Origin: Psychroserpens algicola
GTDB taxonomy: Bacteria; Bacteroidota; Bacteroidia; Flavobacteriales; Flavobacteriaceae
DNA length: 64,000 nucleotides
Direction of reading: 5' to 3'
Assembly: GCF_014526325.1 (NCBI RefSeq)
Contig: NZ_JACNMJ010000007.1
Coordinates: 62,001-126,000, forward strand
Under the pieces are notes generated by a model, which searched no databases, was not told the origin of the DNA, and saw nothing but the letters and a program-made list of their open reading frames with translations. Numbering within the stretch: position 1 is the stretch's first letter; each line of letters starts with the position of its first letter. A program made the translations under genes and the position numbers. This document shows positions 33,850 through 43,067 of this stretch, one piece after another.

Positions 33850-33881
33850 GCCTTAGTGTTCATTAGGTTGAACTCTAAGGC
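33850..33881 (+). terminator. Hairpin between DUF4856 and imelysin genes
   Basis: A 13-bp stem with a single mismatch (33850-33862 with 33869-33881, loop of 6 nt) right after the DUF4856 stop. Only a short, broken T stretch follows, so it may be a partial terminator or an RNA-stabilising element. Confidence 0.55.
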
Positions 33882-33886
33882 TTGAT

Positions 33887-33894
33887 TATCTTTG
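33887..33894 (+). promoter_or_regulatory. -7 promoter box before the imelysin gene
   Basis: TATCTTTG is an exact TAnnTTTG, 22 nt before the imelysin ATG and directly after the hairpin, suggesting a second promoter inside the module. Confidence 0.55.
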
Positions 33895-33916
33895 CAAACT
33901 GAAAATAAGATTAAGG

Positions 33917-35032
33917 ATGATAAAAAAAGTTATTTTAAGTGTTTTAGTTATAGCCTTATTAGTGGCCTGCTCATCGTCTGATGATTCCAGCGGCAGTACT
34001 AACGATGATTTCAATCGCCAGGCGATGTTAACCAATTGGGCCGATCATATTATCATTCCAGCGTTTCAAGATTTAAGTTCAGATTTGTCAAGTTTAACCT
34101 CACAAAAGGATACGTTTTTAACGACACCTAATCAAACCAATCTCGATCTGTTAAGAACTGCTTGGCTTGAAGCTTATAAGACCTGGCAGTTTGTTGAAAT
34201 GTTTAATATTGGTAAAGCAGAAGAAATCAACTACACATTTCAAATGAATATTTATCCGACTAACGTTAGCGATATTCAAAACAACATCAGTTCAGGAACT
34301 TACGATTTAGCTAATGTCAACAATAACGATGCTGTTGGTTTTCCTGCTGTTGATTATATGTTGTACGGCATTGCCGATACTGATGTCGAGATTTTAAATG
34401 CTTATACAACTGTTTCAAATTTTGAAGCTAATAAAACCTATTTATCTGATTTAGTTAATCAAATGCAAGCGTTGACAACGACAGTTTTAAATGACTGGAC
34501 AGCGTCTTACAGAGATTCATTTGTTAATAGTACAGCTAATACTGCTACTAGTGCGACTAATAAATTGACCAATGACTTTATTTTTTATTACGAAAAAGGA
34601 CTACGTGCTAATAAGTTTGGTATTCCTGCTGGAGTGTTTTCTTCGACGCCTTTAAATGATAAAGTTGAAGCATTTTATAATAAAGAGGTGTCTAAAGATT
34701 TAGCATTAGTGGCTTTACAGGCAGTACAAGATTTTTTTAATGGAAAGGCTTATGAAAGCTCAGCAAGTGACGAAAGTTTTGCGTCGTATTTAGAGTATTT
34801 AAATACCATTAAGGATGGTGAGGATTTGAGTACACTTATCAACAATCAGTTAAATACTGCAAGAACCAAAATTCAAGTATTAAATACTAATTTCTCCCAA
34901 CAGGTAGAAACTGATAATACTAAAATGTTAGAAGCCTATGACGAGCTTCAACGCGCTGTTGTACTTTTAAAAGTTGATATGATTCAGGCCATGAATATTA
35001 GTGTCGATTTTGTAGATGCAGATGGCGATTAA
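33917..35032 (+). CDS. Imelysin-like (IPA-type) lipoprotein
   Basis: A 371-residue lipoprotein with lipobox LVAC (Cys18) and an acidic/serine spacer. The imelysin fold is recognisable from NWADHIIIPAFQDLSSDLSSL, RTAWLEAYKTWQFVEMFNIG and the mid-chain GFPAVDYMLYG (141-151). The family's usual GxHxxE motif is altered here to G-F-P-A-V-D, so the His is Pro and the Glu is Asp. Imelysin-like proteins are tied to iron acquisition but their chemistry is not settled. It follows DUF4856 (84-nt gap with hairpin and -7 box) and ends before a strong terminator. Confidence 0.82.
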   Translation: MIKKVILSVLVIALLVACSSSDDSSGSTNDDFNRQAMLTNWADHIIIPAFQDLSSDLSSLTSQKDTFLTTPNQTNLDLLRTAWLEAYKTWQFVEMFNIGKAEEINYTFQMNIYPTNVSDIQNNISSGTYDLANVNNNDAVGFPAVDYMLYGIADTDVEILNAYTTVSNFEANKTYLSDLVNQMQALTTTVLNDWTASYRDSFVNSTANTATSATNKLTNDFIFYYEKGLRANKFGIPAGVFSSTPLNDKVEAFYNKEVSKDLALVALQAVQDFFNGKAYESSASDESFASYLEYLNTIKDGEDLSTLINNQLNTARTKIQVLNTNFSQQVETDNTKMLEAYDELQRAVVLLKVDMIQAMNISVDFVDADGD

Positions 35033-35056
35033 TTACATATAACATAATACAATCAG

Positions 35057-35093
35057 GATTCTTTAGTGGTGTGCCGCTAAAGAATCTTTTTTT
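35057..35093 (+). terminator. Strong intrinsic terminator after imelysin
   Basis: A 13-bp stem with one G-T pair (35057-35069 with 35074-35086), a TGTG tetraloop and seven T. It separates the two lipoprotein genes from the HTTM-receptor pair. Confidence 0.9.
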
Positions 35094-35133
35094 ATACTAA
35101 CATTTCAAACAGATAAAGTATACAACACATTAT

Positions 35134-36504
35134 ATGATGGTTGCAAAACTAAAATCGTATTTCAATACCACTACAAATGCAGCACCTTTGGCTGTGTTTC
35201 GCGTGTTGTTTGGACTCATGATGTGCTTTAGTATTATCAGATTTTGGTATCATGGCTGGATTGAAAAGCTGTATATCGCACCAAATTTTCATTTTAAGTA
35301 TTACGGATTTGAATGGGTGAAATCACTAGGATCTTATAACTATGTATTGTTTGCAATCTGCGGAATTGCAGCAGTTTTTGTAGCATTAGGTTTTAAATAC
35401 AGAATCGCCATTGTTACTTTTTTTCTCAGTTTTACTTATATAGAGCTCATTGATAAAACTACGTATTTAAATCACTACTATTTTATAAGTGTCTTGAGTT
35501 TTTTGATGATTTTCCTGCCTGCAAATGCGCAGTTTTCTTTAGATAATTTACTTCGGAAGAAAAGCTACGCTCAAATCCCTAGATGGTGTATAGACAGTAT
35601 TAAGTTGCTTTTAGGAATTGTCTATTTTTACGCAGGTATTGCAAAAATTAATAGTGATTGGCTATTTAAAGCCATGCCTCTAAAAATATGGTTGCCATCT
35701 AAATATGATTTGCCACTTATTGGTAATAATTTGATGCAACAAGACTGGTTTCACTATACGATGAGCTGGTCTGGAATGCTGTATGATTTATCAATTCCAT
35801 TTTTATTGCTATTCAAAAAAACACGTACTTTTGCATTTGTTTTAGTGGTATTCTTTCATGTGTTTACGCGTATTTTATTTCCAATCGGTATGTTTCCGTA
35901 TATCATGATTGTTGCCACTTTGATTTTTTTTGAAGCCAGTACACACGAAAAAATCATTGTAATTATAAAGCGACTATTGAGCCCTTTCCGAAGCCAATTA
36001 AATCCACCTAACCCACGAAAGGTGTATACATTTTATTATCCTAAGCCCACTAAAGCTATTATTATTGTGTTCTTTGCATTTCAGTTTATGTTTCCGTTTC
36101 GATATCTGTTATATCCAAATGAACTGTTCTGGACCGAAGAAGGTTATCGTTTTTCTTGGCGCGTTATGCTAATGGAAAAGGCAGGATTGACCACATTTAA
36201 AATTGCTAATGCTGAAACTGGACACTATTTTTATGTTGATAATACTGATTTTTTGACGCCTTTTCAGGAGAAACAAATGAGTTTTCAACCAGATTTTATT
36301 TTAGAATATGCTCATTTTTTAGGGGATCATTTTAAGGCACAAGGCCATGAAAATATTCAAGTTTTTGCCGATAGCTACGTGGCACTTAACGGAAGGTTGA
36401 GTCAGCAATATATCGACCCAACTATAGATTTATATCAAGAAAAAGAATCATTTAAACCCAAACACTGGATTTTACCATTTAAAGATGATATTAAAGGATT
36501 TTAA
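35134..36504 (+). CDS. HTTM-domain membrane protein (gamma-carboxylase-like)
   Basis: A 456-residue integral membrane protein. The first ~290 residues match the HTTM domain (horizontally transferred transmembrane; shared with vitamin K-dependent gamma-carboxylase): AAPLAVFRVLFGLMMCFSIIRFWYHGWIEKLY, TYLNHYYFISVLSFLMIFLP, WCIDSIKLLLGIVYFYAGIAKIN, and HVFTRILFPIGMFPYIMI, each given here by its beginning. The remainder (about 300-456) is a soluble domain with FRYLLYPNELFWTEEGYRFSWRVML. Bacterial HTTM proteins have no settled role; Glu carboxylation is a possibility only by homology. It ends 20 nt inside the next receptor gene, so both are co-translated. No -7 box was found before it. Confidence 0.78.
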   Translation: MMVAKLKSYFNTTTNAAPLAVFRVLFGLMMCFSIIRFWYHGWIEKLYIAPNFHFKYYGFEWVKSLGSYNYVLFAICGIAAVFVALGFKYRIAIVTFFLSFTYIELIDKTTYLNHYYFISVLSFLMIFLPANAQFSLDNLLRKKSYAQIPRWCIDSIKLLLGIVYFYAGIAKINSDWLFKAMPLKIWLPSKYDLPLIGNNLMQQDWFHYTMSWSGMLYDLSIPFLLLFKKTRTFAFVLVVFFHVFTRILFPIGMFPYIMIVATLIFFEASTHEKIIVIIKRLLSPFRSQLNPPNPRKVYTFYYPKPTKAIIIVFFAFQFMFPFRYLLYPNELFWTEEGYRFSWRVMLMEKAGLTTFKIANAETGHYFYVDNTDFLTPFQEKQMSFQPDFILEYAHFLGDHFKAQGHENIQVFADSYVALNGRLSQQYIDPTIDLYQEKESFKPKHWILPFKDDIKGF

Positions 36505-38911
36505 ATTACAAATTGTACTGTTTTTAATGAGCTTGTCTGCATTCGGACAATATAAAGTTACTGGCTACATCACTCAGGGCACAACTAATGAAGCGGTTAC
36601 TGATGTTCAGGTTTTTGATAAAAATTCAGGCTTATTAGCAACCTCTGATGCACAAGGCTACTATGAGTTGTCTACAGATAAGTCTGAACTCACCTTAGTG
36701 TTTTATAAATCCGAATTCGAAATTCTAGAACTGAAACAAACTCTGGATGGTAATAAGAGTCTTAATGTAGTTCTATTGCCCTTACAGGAGAACCTTTCAG
36801 AAATTATTATAAAAGCGAGAAGCGCTAAAATTTTTGAGTTGAACAGGTTAAAAGATGTTGAAGAAACGGCTATTTATGCTGGTAAAAAAACTGAAGTGGT
36901 ACTTGTCGATCAATCACTTGCCAATCTGGCTACTAATAATGCCCGACAAATTTATAACCAAGTTGCAGGATTAAATATTTATCAAAACGATGATGCTGGG
37001 TTGCAACTAAATATTGGAGGTCGTGGTTTAGATCCTAATCGTACTGCAAATTTTAATACGCGACAAAACGGTTATGATATAAGTGCAGATGTTTTAGGCT
37101 ATCCTGAAAGTTATTACACGCCAGCTGCTGAAGGTCTAAAAGAAATACAGGTGATTAGAGGTGCTGCTTCCTTACAATATGGTACTCAGTTTGGAGGCCT
37201 CATAAACTTTAAAACCAAAGCACCAAACCCAAATCAACCTATCGAGTTAATCACTAGAAACACACTTGGAAGCTATGGTTTATATACCAATTTTACGAGT
37301 CTGAGCGGAACGAAAGGAAAGTTTAGTTATTATACGTATTTTAATTATAAAACAGGCGACGGGTTTAGACCCAATTCGGAGTTTGAATCTAAAAATGTAT
37401 TTGCACATTTAGGCTATCAGTTTAATGAGAAGACAAAACTCACAGCAGAATTCACACATTTACACTACCTCGCTCAGCAAGGTGGAGGTTTAACAGATGC
37501 ACAGTTTAATGAAGATGCCTTTCAAAGTAATCGAGAACGCAATTGGTTTAAAGTTAACTGGTTGTTGTATAACTTGAAATTGAGCCATAAACTTTCAGAG
37601 AAAACCAACCTCACGTTTAATGCTTTCGGACTCAATGCATCTCGTGATGCGCTTGGGTTTAGAACCAATCGTGTCGATCAGGTAGATCCTAATACTGAAC
37701 GTGATTTAATTAAAGGGGATTTTAAAAATTTTGGAGCCGAAGCACGTGTGTTAAGTCGCTATAAGTTATTCGGAAAGGATGCAACCTTCCTCATTGGATC
37801 CAAGTTTTACAAAGCAAATAATACCGAACAGCAAGGTCCAGGATCTGATGGACGTGGTCCTGATTTTAATTTTTATAATGACGATTTTCCGAATTATCCA
37901 GCGCAGTCAGAATTTGATTTTCCTAACCAGAATGTTGCCTTATTTGGTGAGCACATTTATTATGTGAATGATCAGTTTTCGATTACACCCGGATTTAGAT
38001 TTGAATACATTAAAACTGAAAGTGAAGGCTTTTATAAGCGTATAAATACCGATGCAGCGGGCAATGTTATCTTCGAGGAAACCGTAACCGACAATCGTGA
38101 TTTTAAGCGTGATTTTGTGTTACTCGGATTGGGTTTAAGCTACAAGCCCTCAACACGTTTAGAAATTTATGGTAACATATCTCAAAATTACCGTTCGGTG
38201 ACCTTTTCTGACATAAATATCAATAATCCTGCTTTTGCTGTAAATCCAGATATTACAGATGAAAAAGGATTTACTGCAGATATTGGTTTTAGAGGAAATT
38301 ACAAAAATCAGGTGTCGTATGATTTGGGCGCTTTTGCCTTATTTTATAATGGTAGAATTGGATTTATTCAGAAGTCATTTGATGATGGACGCGTAATTAG
38401 TGAACGTGGTAATGTTGGAGACGCAAGAATGTTTGGAATAGAGTCTTTAGTCGATTTTAATCTAAAGAAGATTTTGAAAATGAATAACGATTTCAGTTGT
38501 AACTATTTCATCAATGCCTCATTTATTTCATCTGAATACACATCTTCTCAACAAGCTGGAGTTGAAGGGAATCAGGTTGAATTTGTGCCTGAAGTCAATA
38601 TAAAAACAGGAGTTAAATTCGGATATAAAAACCTTCTCGCAAATGTGCAGTATTCGTATTTAAGCCGGCAATTTACAGATGCAACCAACTCTGAAGACGC
38701 TAATTTAAGTGGTGTGATTGGAGCCATTCCTCAATACGATATTTTAGACGTCTCAGTATCGTATACCTATAAGCGATTTAAGTTAGAAGCTGGAATCAAT
38801 AATGTTTTAGACGAAACATATTTTACGCGTAGAGCTACAGGATATCCTGGTCCGGGAATTATACCTTCAGCACCTAGAAACTGGTACACGACATTACAAA
38901 TTAAACTCTAA
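36485..38911 (+). CDS. TonB-dependent receptor with carboxypeptidase-like regulatory domain (FecA-like)
   Basis: An 808-residue outer-membrane receptor with a signal peptide (about 1-21, ending SAFGQ). Residues 22-105 form a carboxypeptidase-D regulatory-like domain (YKVTGYITQGTTNEAVTDVQVF). The plug follows (LSEIIIKARSAKIF, NARQIYNQVAGLNIYQ, NIGGRGLDPNRTANF, EIQVIRGAASLQYGTQFGGLINFKTK), then the barrel ending WYTTLQIKL. The GGRG-plus-GY region resembles FecA-type ferric citrate receptors. The start codon lies 20 nt inside the HTTM gene in another frame. Iron-chelate uptake is inferred from the imelysin neighbours and ferritin downstream. Confidence 0.85.
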   Translation: MILKDFKLQIVLFLMSLSAFGQYKVTGYITQGTTNEAVTDVQVFDKNSGLLATSDAQGYYELSTDKSELTLVFYKSEFEILELKQTLDGNKSLNVVLLPLQENLSEIIIKARSAKIFELNRLKDVEETAIYAGKKTEVVLVDQSLANLATNNARQIYNQVAGLNIYQNDDAGLQLNIGGRGLDPNRTANFNTRQNGYDISADVLGYPESYYTPAAEGLKEIQVIRGAASLQYGTQFGGLINFKTKAPNPNQPIELITRNTLGSYGLYTNFTSLSGTKGKFSYYTYFNYKTGDGFRPNSEFESKNVFAHLGYQFNEKTKLTAEFTHLHYLAQQGGGLTDAQFNEDAFQSNRERNWFKVNWLLYNLKLSHKLSEKTNLTFNAFGLNASRDALGFRTNRVDQVDPNTERDLIKGDFKNFGAEARVLSRYKLFGKDATFLIGSKFYKANNTEQQGPGSDGRGPDFNFYNDDFPNYPAQSEFDFPNQNVALFGEHIYYVNDQFSITPGFRFEYIKTESEGFYKRINTDAAGNVIFEETVTDNRDFKRDFVLLGLGLSYKPSTRLEIYGNISQNYRSVTFSDININNPAFAVNPDITDEKGFTADIGFRGNYKNQVSYDLGAFALFYNGRIGFIQKSFDDGRVISERGNVGDARMFGIESLVDFNLKKILKMNNDFSCNYFINASFISSEYTSSQQAGVEGNQVEFVPEVNIKTGVKFGYKNLLANVQYSYLSRQFTDATNSEDANLSGVIGAIPQYDILDVSVSYTYKRFKLEAGINNVLDETYFTRRATGYPGPGIIPSAPRNWYTTLQIKL

Positions 38912-39002
38912 CAACATTTGCAATTTAGAGTGAGTCTTAATTTTATCAAGAACTCTTTTTCCTTTTAAAAGTTCATTATCTTAGTAAAAAAAAATAGGAC
39001 TT

Positions 39003-39506
39003 ATGAATTCTACGATTGAAACCTTACTTAATAGTCAGATTAAATATGAAGCGCAAGCATCAATGCAATACCTAGCTATGGCTTCTTGGGCTGATGCAAC
39101 AGGTTATAATGGTGTTGCAGACTTTTTTTATAGCCAATCTGAAGAAGAGCGTGTACATATGACTAAGTTAGTCAAGTTTGTGAATGAAAGAGGCGGAAAT
39201 GTTAGTATTCCAAAATTGGATCAACCTAAGCCTTCTTATCAGGGACTCAATGAGCTTTTTGAAAAGTTTTTGGAGAGTGAAATGTTTGTCACCGAACAAA
39301 TTAATCATGTTATTTATGAATGTTTGCAGCATAAAGATTACAATGTTCATAATTTTATGCAATGGTATGTTACTGAGCAATTAGAAGAAGAAGCGATGGC
39401 AAGAACTTTACTTGATAAATTAAATATCATTGGTAATGATAAGTCGGGTCATTATTTATTTGACAGAGATATTAATACGATTGCTGCTAATCAAGACAAT
39501 GCCTAA
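39003..39506 (+). CDS. ftnA: Ferritin
   Basis: A 167-residue bacterial ferritin of usual length. The four-helix bundle and ferroxidase ligands are visible: Glu in IKYEAQASMQYLAMASWA, Glu-Glu-x-x-His in SQSEEERVHMTKLVKFVNERGG, and Glu in ECLQHKDYNVHNFMQWYVTEQLEEEAMA. It oxidises Fe(II) and stores it as mineral inside a 24-mer in the cytoplasm. It lies 91 nt after the second TonB receptor and completes the iron island: uptake, reduction, storage. A short hairpin covers its stop codon. Confidence 0.93.
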   Translation: MNSTIETLLNSQIKYEAQASMQYLAMASWADATGYNGVADFFYSQSEEERVHMTKLVKFVNERGGNVSIPKLDQPKPSYQGLNELFEKFLESEMFVTEQINHVIYECLQHKDYNVHNFMQWYVTEQLEEEAMARTLLDKLNIIGNDKSGHYLFDRDINTIAANQDNA

Positions 39507-39518
39507 TTTGGCTTTGTC
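39495..39518 (+). terminator. Hairpin over the ferritin stop codon
   Basis: A 9-bp stem with one mismatch (39495-39503 with 39510-39518), loop containing the TAA stop. The following T tract is short, so termination is only possible. Confidence 0.4.
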
Positions 39519-39615
39519 TTTACTCCATATTTCAACTTCTAAATTTTATTTTGCTACCGGAAAATATTTCGTTTAAGATTTAATGTAGACTTAATACAAT
39601 TCCCTATTTAAGTTG

Positions 39616-39623
39616 TATATTTG
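39616..39623 (+). promoter_or_regulatory. -7 promoter box of guaB
   Basis: TATATTTG is an exact TAnnTTTG, 26 nt before the guaB ATG. Confidence 0.65.
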
Positions 39624-39649
39624 CTTGCAATTATAACTGTAATTGCATC

Positions 39650-41122
39650 ATGACAGCACACGAAAACAAAATTGTTGGAGAAGGTCTAACTTATGACGAC
39701 GTACTCTTAGTTCCAGCATTTTCAGAAGTTTTACCAAGAGAAGTTAATATTCAAACCAAATTTACGCGTAATATTACTATTAATATTCCTGTAGTTTCAG
39801 CAGCAATGGATACTGTTACAGAGAGTAAAATGGCTATTGCCATGGCGCAAGAAGGTGGGATTGGTGTACTTCATAAAAATATGACTATCGATCAACAAGC
39901 TGAAAAAGTTAGAAAAGTAAAGCGTGCTGAAAGTGGTATGATTATCGATCCAGTGACTTTACCGCTTACGGCTAAAGTTTTAGATGCTAAGCAGCATATG
40001 GCCGAGCATAGTATTGGAGGAATTCCAATAGTTGATGATAAAGGCATATTAAAAGGTATTGTTACTAATAGAGATTTACGATTTGAGCATGAAAATGATA
40101 GACCAATCATTGAAGTCATGACATCAGAGCATTTAGTTACAGCTGCAGTTGGTACATCCTTAAAAGATGCCGAAAAAATTCTTCAGCAAAATAAAATTGA
40201 AAAACTACTTATTGTTGATGATAACTATAAGCTGGTTGGGTTGATTACATTTAGAGATATCACTAAAGTAACTCAAAAACCAATGGCTAATAAAGATACT
40301 TATGGGAGACTTCGAGTAGCCGCAGCGATTGGTGTTACTGGTGATGCAGTTGAACGCGCTTCAGCTTTAGTGAAAGCAGGTGTAGATGCTGTGATTATCG
40401 ACACTGCACATGGTCATACCAAAGGTGTCGTTATGGTACTTAAAGCAATAAAAGAAAAATTCCCTAAGTTAGAAGTTATTGTTGGTAATATTGCAACAGC
40501 TGAAGCAGCTAAATATCTAGTTGATGCAGGAGCAGATGCGGTAAAGGTTGGGATAGGACCTGGTTCAATTTGTACGACCCGAGTAGTGGCTGGTGTAGGT
40601 TTTCCTCAGTTTTCAGCCGTATTGGAAGTTGCTGAAGCTATCAAAGGTTCTGGTGTTCCTGTGATTGCTGATGGTGGAATTCGTTATACAGGTGATATTC
40701 CTAAAGCGATTGCAGCTGGAGCAGATAGTGTAATGCTAGGTTCTTTATTGGCTGGTACAAAGGAAAGTCCGGGAGAAACAATTATCTACGAAGGACGTAA
40801 ATTTAAATCCTATCGTGGAATGGGATCTGTTGAAGCCATGAAGCAAGGTAGTAAAGACCGCTACTTTCAGGATGTTGAAGATGACATTAAAAAACTTGTT
40901 CCCGAAGGTATCGTAGGACGTGTTCCTTACAAAGGTGAATTGGTTGAAAGCATTCATCAATTTGTTGGAGGTTTAAGAGCTGGAATGGGCTACTGTGGCG
41001 CTAAAGATATTGAAACCTTAAAAGCAACAGGACGTTTTGTAAAAATTACAGCTTCTGGTATTAATGAAAGTCATCCTCATGACGTTACCATTACCAAGGA
41101 GGCACCTAATTATTCGAGATAA
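39650..41122 (+). CDS. guaB: Inosine-5'-monophosphate dehydrogenase
   Basis: A 490-residue enzyme of standard length. The catalytic TIM barrel is split by two CBS domains (about residues 95-205: [17 protein letters not shown]..., [19 protein letters not shown]). The catalytic cysteine loop is [17 protein letters not shown], with [31 protein letters not shown] and the flap [18 protein letters not shown]. It oxidises IMP to XMP with NAD, the committed step to guanine nucleotides. Single gene with its own promoter and a strong terminator. Confidence 0.96.
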   Translation: MTAHENKIVGEGLTYDDVLLVPAFSEVLPREVNIQTKFTRNITINIPVVSAAMDTVTESKMAIAMAQEGGIGVLHKNMTIDQQAEKVRKVKRAESGMIIDPVTLPLTAKVLDAKQHMAEHSIGGIPIVDDKGILKGIVTNRDLRFEHENDRPIIEVMTSEHLVTAAVGTSLKDAEKILQQNKIEKLLIVDDNYKLVGLITFRDITKVTQKPMANKDTYGRLRVAAAIGVTGDAVERASALVKAGVDAVIIDTAHGHTKGVVMVLKAIKEKFPKLEVIVGNIATAEAAKYLVDAGADAVKVGIGPGSICTTRVVAGVGFPQFSAVLEVAEAIKGSGVPVIADGGIRYTGDIPKAIAAGADSVMLGSLLAGTKESPGETIIYEGRKFKSYRGMGSVEAMKQGSKDRYFQDVEDDIKKLVPEGIVGRVPYKGELVESIHQFVGGLRAGMGYCGAKDIETLKATGRFVKITASGINESHPHDVTITKEAPNYSR

Positions 41123-41140
41123 AACCAAAATTTGATATAA

Positions 41141-41171
41141 AAAAAGCTCAACATGTGTTGAGCTTTTTTTA
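41141..41171. terminator. Bidirectional intrinsic terminator after guaB
   Basis: A 9-bp stem (41145-41153 with 41156-41164), A run on the left and T run on the right. It separates guaB from the convergent lipocalin-like lipoprotein and can serve both. Confidence 0.85.
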
Positions 41172-41177
41172 GTGTCT

Positions 41178-41606
41178 CTAATTGTCTTCGGGTTCTACAT
41201 CTACATAAAATACTTCGATGGAGAAATCTTCACCGTTTATAGATTGTTGTACAGTCATAGAACTATCATTAGCATCAGAAATTTTGAGGAAGACTTCAGA
41301 TAAAGTCTGACCACTACCTGTCAGGTCTGTAACTTTAATTATTCCGGCACTTTCATCTTCCCATTCCCAATCTCCTGTTGAAGTAGCATTTAAACCAGAA
41401 AAATCGACATATTGTTCATAGTTTCCGTTCGAATTGAAATAGATGTCTGCTGCAAAATTATTGGAGTCATACCACCATTTATCTGTTATTGCAGAACTTC
41501 CAGGTCCACCATCATTATTACTGTCATCATCGCTACTACAGCTTGAAAACATTATAAAGCTAAAAATAAAAATTCCGATAAGTTTTAAGTACGTTTTGTT
41601 TGTCAT
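41178..41606 (-). CDS. Lipocalin-like lipoprotein
   Basis: A 142-residue lipoprotein with lipobox FSSC (Cys23) followed by SSDDDSNNDGG. The remaining ~100 residues look like the small beta-barrel of the lipocalin-like family in Flavobacteriia: ITDKWWYDSNNFAADIYFNSNGNYEQYVD at the start, TGDWEWEDESAGIIKVTDL in the middle. The W-x-Y/W opening is the usual first strand. The ligand is unknown. It is a single gene convergent with guaB and shares its terminator. Confidence 0.7.
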   Translation of the reverse strand: MTNKTYLKLIGIFIFSFIMFSSCSSDDDSNNDGGPGSSAITDKWWYDSNNFAADIYFNSNGNYEQYVDFSGLNATSTGDWEWEDESAGIIKVTDLTGSGQTLSEVFLKISDANDSSMTVQQSINGEDFSIEVFYVDVEPEDN

Positions 41607-41699
41607 GTATGTGTAAATTGGTTACTATAGTTTTGTGTTTGTGAATATAAAAAAAAGATTTGGTTATCAGGCTGTTGATGAGAAAAGAAGCTACAATGA

Positions 41700-42920
41700 T
41701 CAACTTTCGGTAACAATATCCACAAGATGTCCTTGACTGTCAAATTTAAGTACGATGAGATACTGAGTGAATTCGCTACTTATTGTAAAGTCAAAAACAG
41801 CAAGGCTATCCCAGTATTCTGGATAAAGTCCGATACGTTTTAAATGAATTTTTGAAAGACATGTTTCGTAGATGCTTGCTTGGTCATCTTTGGGATTAAT
41901 ACCTAATGCTTTTAATTCTTCGTCATTAAACTCAGTCAGATGATGCCTGATGTAACCTTTAACAATCGTTCCGTTTGTATAATCGGTTATCAAATCTTGT
42001 TTAGCTTTATTCACATGTTTTTCAAGATTATTCAGAAACGTAGCAGTGGGCTTAATTTTAGCTTCGGAAATTTGATCGTAGTCAAAATTGATGTCTAATT
42101 CGATATCATTTCCATCGATATTAATCTGAACGTCTTGGTATTCTTCAGTTTGGTTTAAGTTGATGTTTCCGAAGTGTTTCAAATGAATACTCGTTTTAGC
42201 ATTTGACTTAGTTTTAATTTCGGAATACTTAATTTTATTTACTTTAGCCCATTCTTTTACTGCCAATGGTTTCCATTGATCGTCAGAATAGATGTCGTAG
42301 ATATAGTCATAAAGTGATTCAGTTAGAAAAACTAAGCCTCCATCATTACCTCCAGATATTAAATATATCTGCTCTTCAACGCCTTGCTTTTTTGATTCCG
42401 TATTAATTATTTGTGCAAAACGCATCACAGCTTCACCCCAGCCATAGCCTTTAAAGTTTTTAAATATTTCGTATTCTGTTCCGTTTACAGTAATGCTGTG
42501 ATTAAGCCATTTATTGTCATCATCCCATGCTTCAGTATGGTTGGAGGTAGAAATCGTTAATCCAATTTTATCTAAAGTTGGTTGAATTTGTTGGAGCAAA
42601 TCGGTGATACCACCTTGTTCAAAAACAGTTTCTCCATCACAAAAATAGTACCTGTAGTCTAAAGGTATTCCTGTATCATCATCCCAAATGGTCGTTAAAG
42701 TTGCTTCTGGGTCAAAGTATGCTGATTGGTCTTTTTTGAGAATATCAACTTGAACTTTATCTGTATATTTATAATAGCCTAACGAATCAAGGGTATCTAT
42801 AAATTCTTCTGCTGAAACTTTTTTAGTTGGATTTATTAACTGATTAAGCGGATTTCCTTTTTCATAGATAGCAATTATGATTATGCCAATAAATAAAATA
42901 CTAAATAAAACTATTTTCAT
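41700..42920 (-). CDS. Unknown membrane-anchored protein
   Basis: I do not recognise this 406-residue protein. Residues 2-19 are one hydrophobic segment (KIVLFSILFIGIIIIAIY) that is either an anchor or an uncleaved signal; no lipobox. The rest is soluble and acidic: SAEEFIDTLDSLGYYKYTDKVQ, GIPLDYRYYFCDGETVFEQGG, a middle with NFKGYGWGEAVMRFAQIIN that resembles nothing I can name, and a late IRHHLTEFNDEELKALGI. It would sit on the outer face of the inner membrane. It is alone on the minus strand, 94 nt upstream of the lipocalin-like gene. Confidence 0.6.
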   Translation of the reverse strand: MKIVLFSILFIGIIIIAIYEKGNPLNQLINPTKKVSAEEFIDTLDSLGYYKYTDKVQVDILKKDQSAYFDPEATLTTIWDDDTGIPLDYRYYFCDGETVFEQGGITDLLQQIQPTLDKIGLTISTSNHTEAWDDDNKWLNHSITVNGTEYEIFKNFKGYGWGEAVMRFAQIINTESKKQGVEEQIYLISGGNDGGLVFLTESLYDYIYDIYSDDQWKPLAVKEWAKVNKIKYSEIKTKSNAKTSIHLKHFGNINLNQTEEYQDVQINIDGNDIELDINFDYDQISEAKIKPTATFLNNLEKHVNKAKQDLITDYTNGTIVKGYIRHHLTEFNDEELKALGINPKDDQASIYETCLSKIHLKRIGLYPEYWDSLAVFDFTISSEFTQYLIVLKFDSQGHLVDIVTES

Positions 42921-43067
42921 AGTGAGGCTGTTTTGGTGATGTTTCCCCTAAGTTAGTAAAAAGATATTTACAAGTGACGTTTACTATAATGGCGCTAATT
43001 GTTTAACAATGAAATTAGATGATTTAGACTGTTGTTTATCGTAAGTGAGAATTTCTCTATTCTCATT

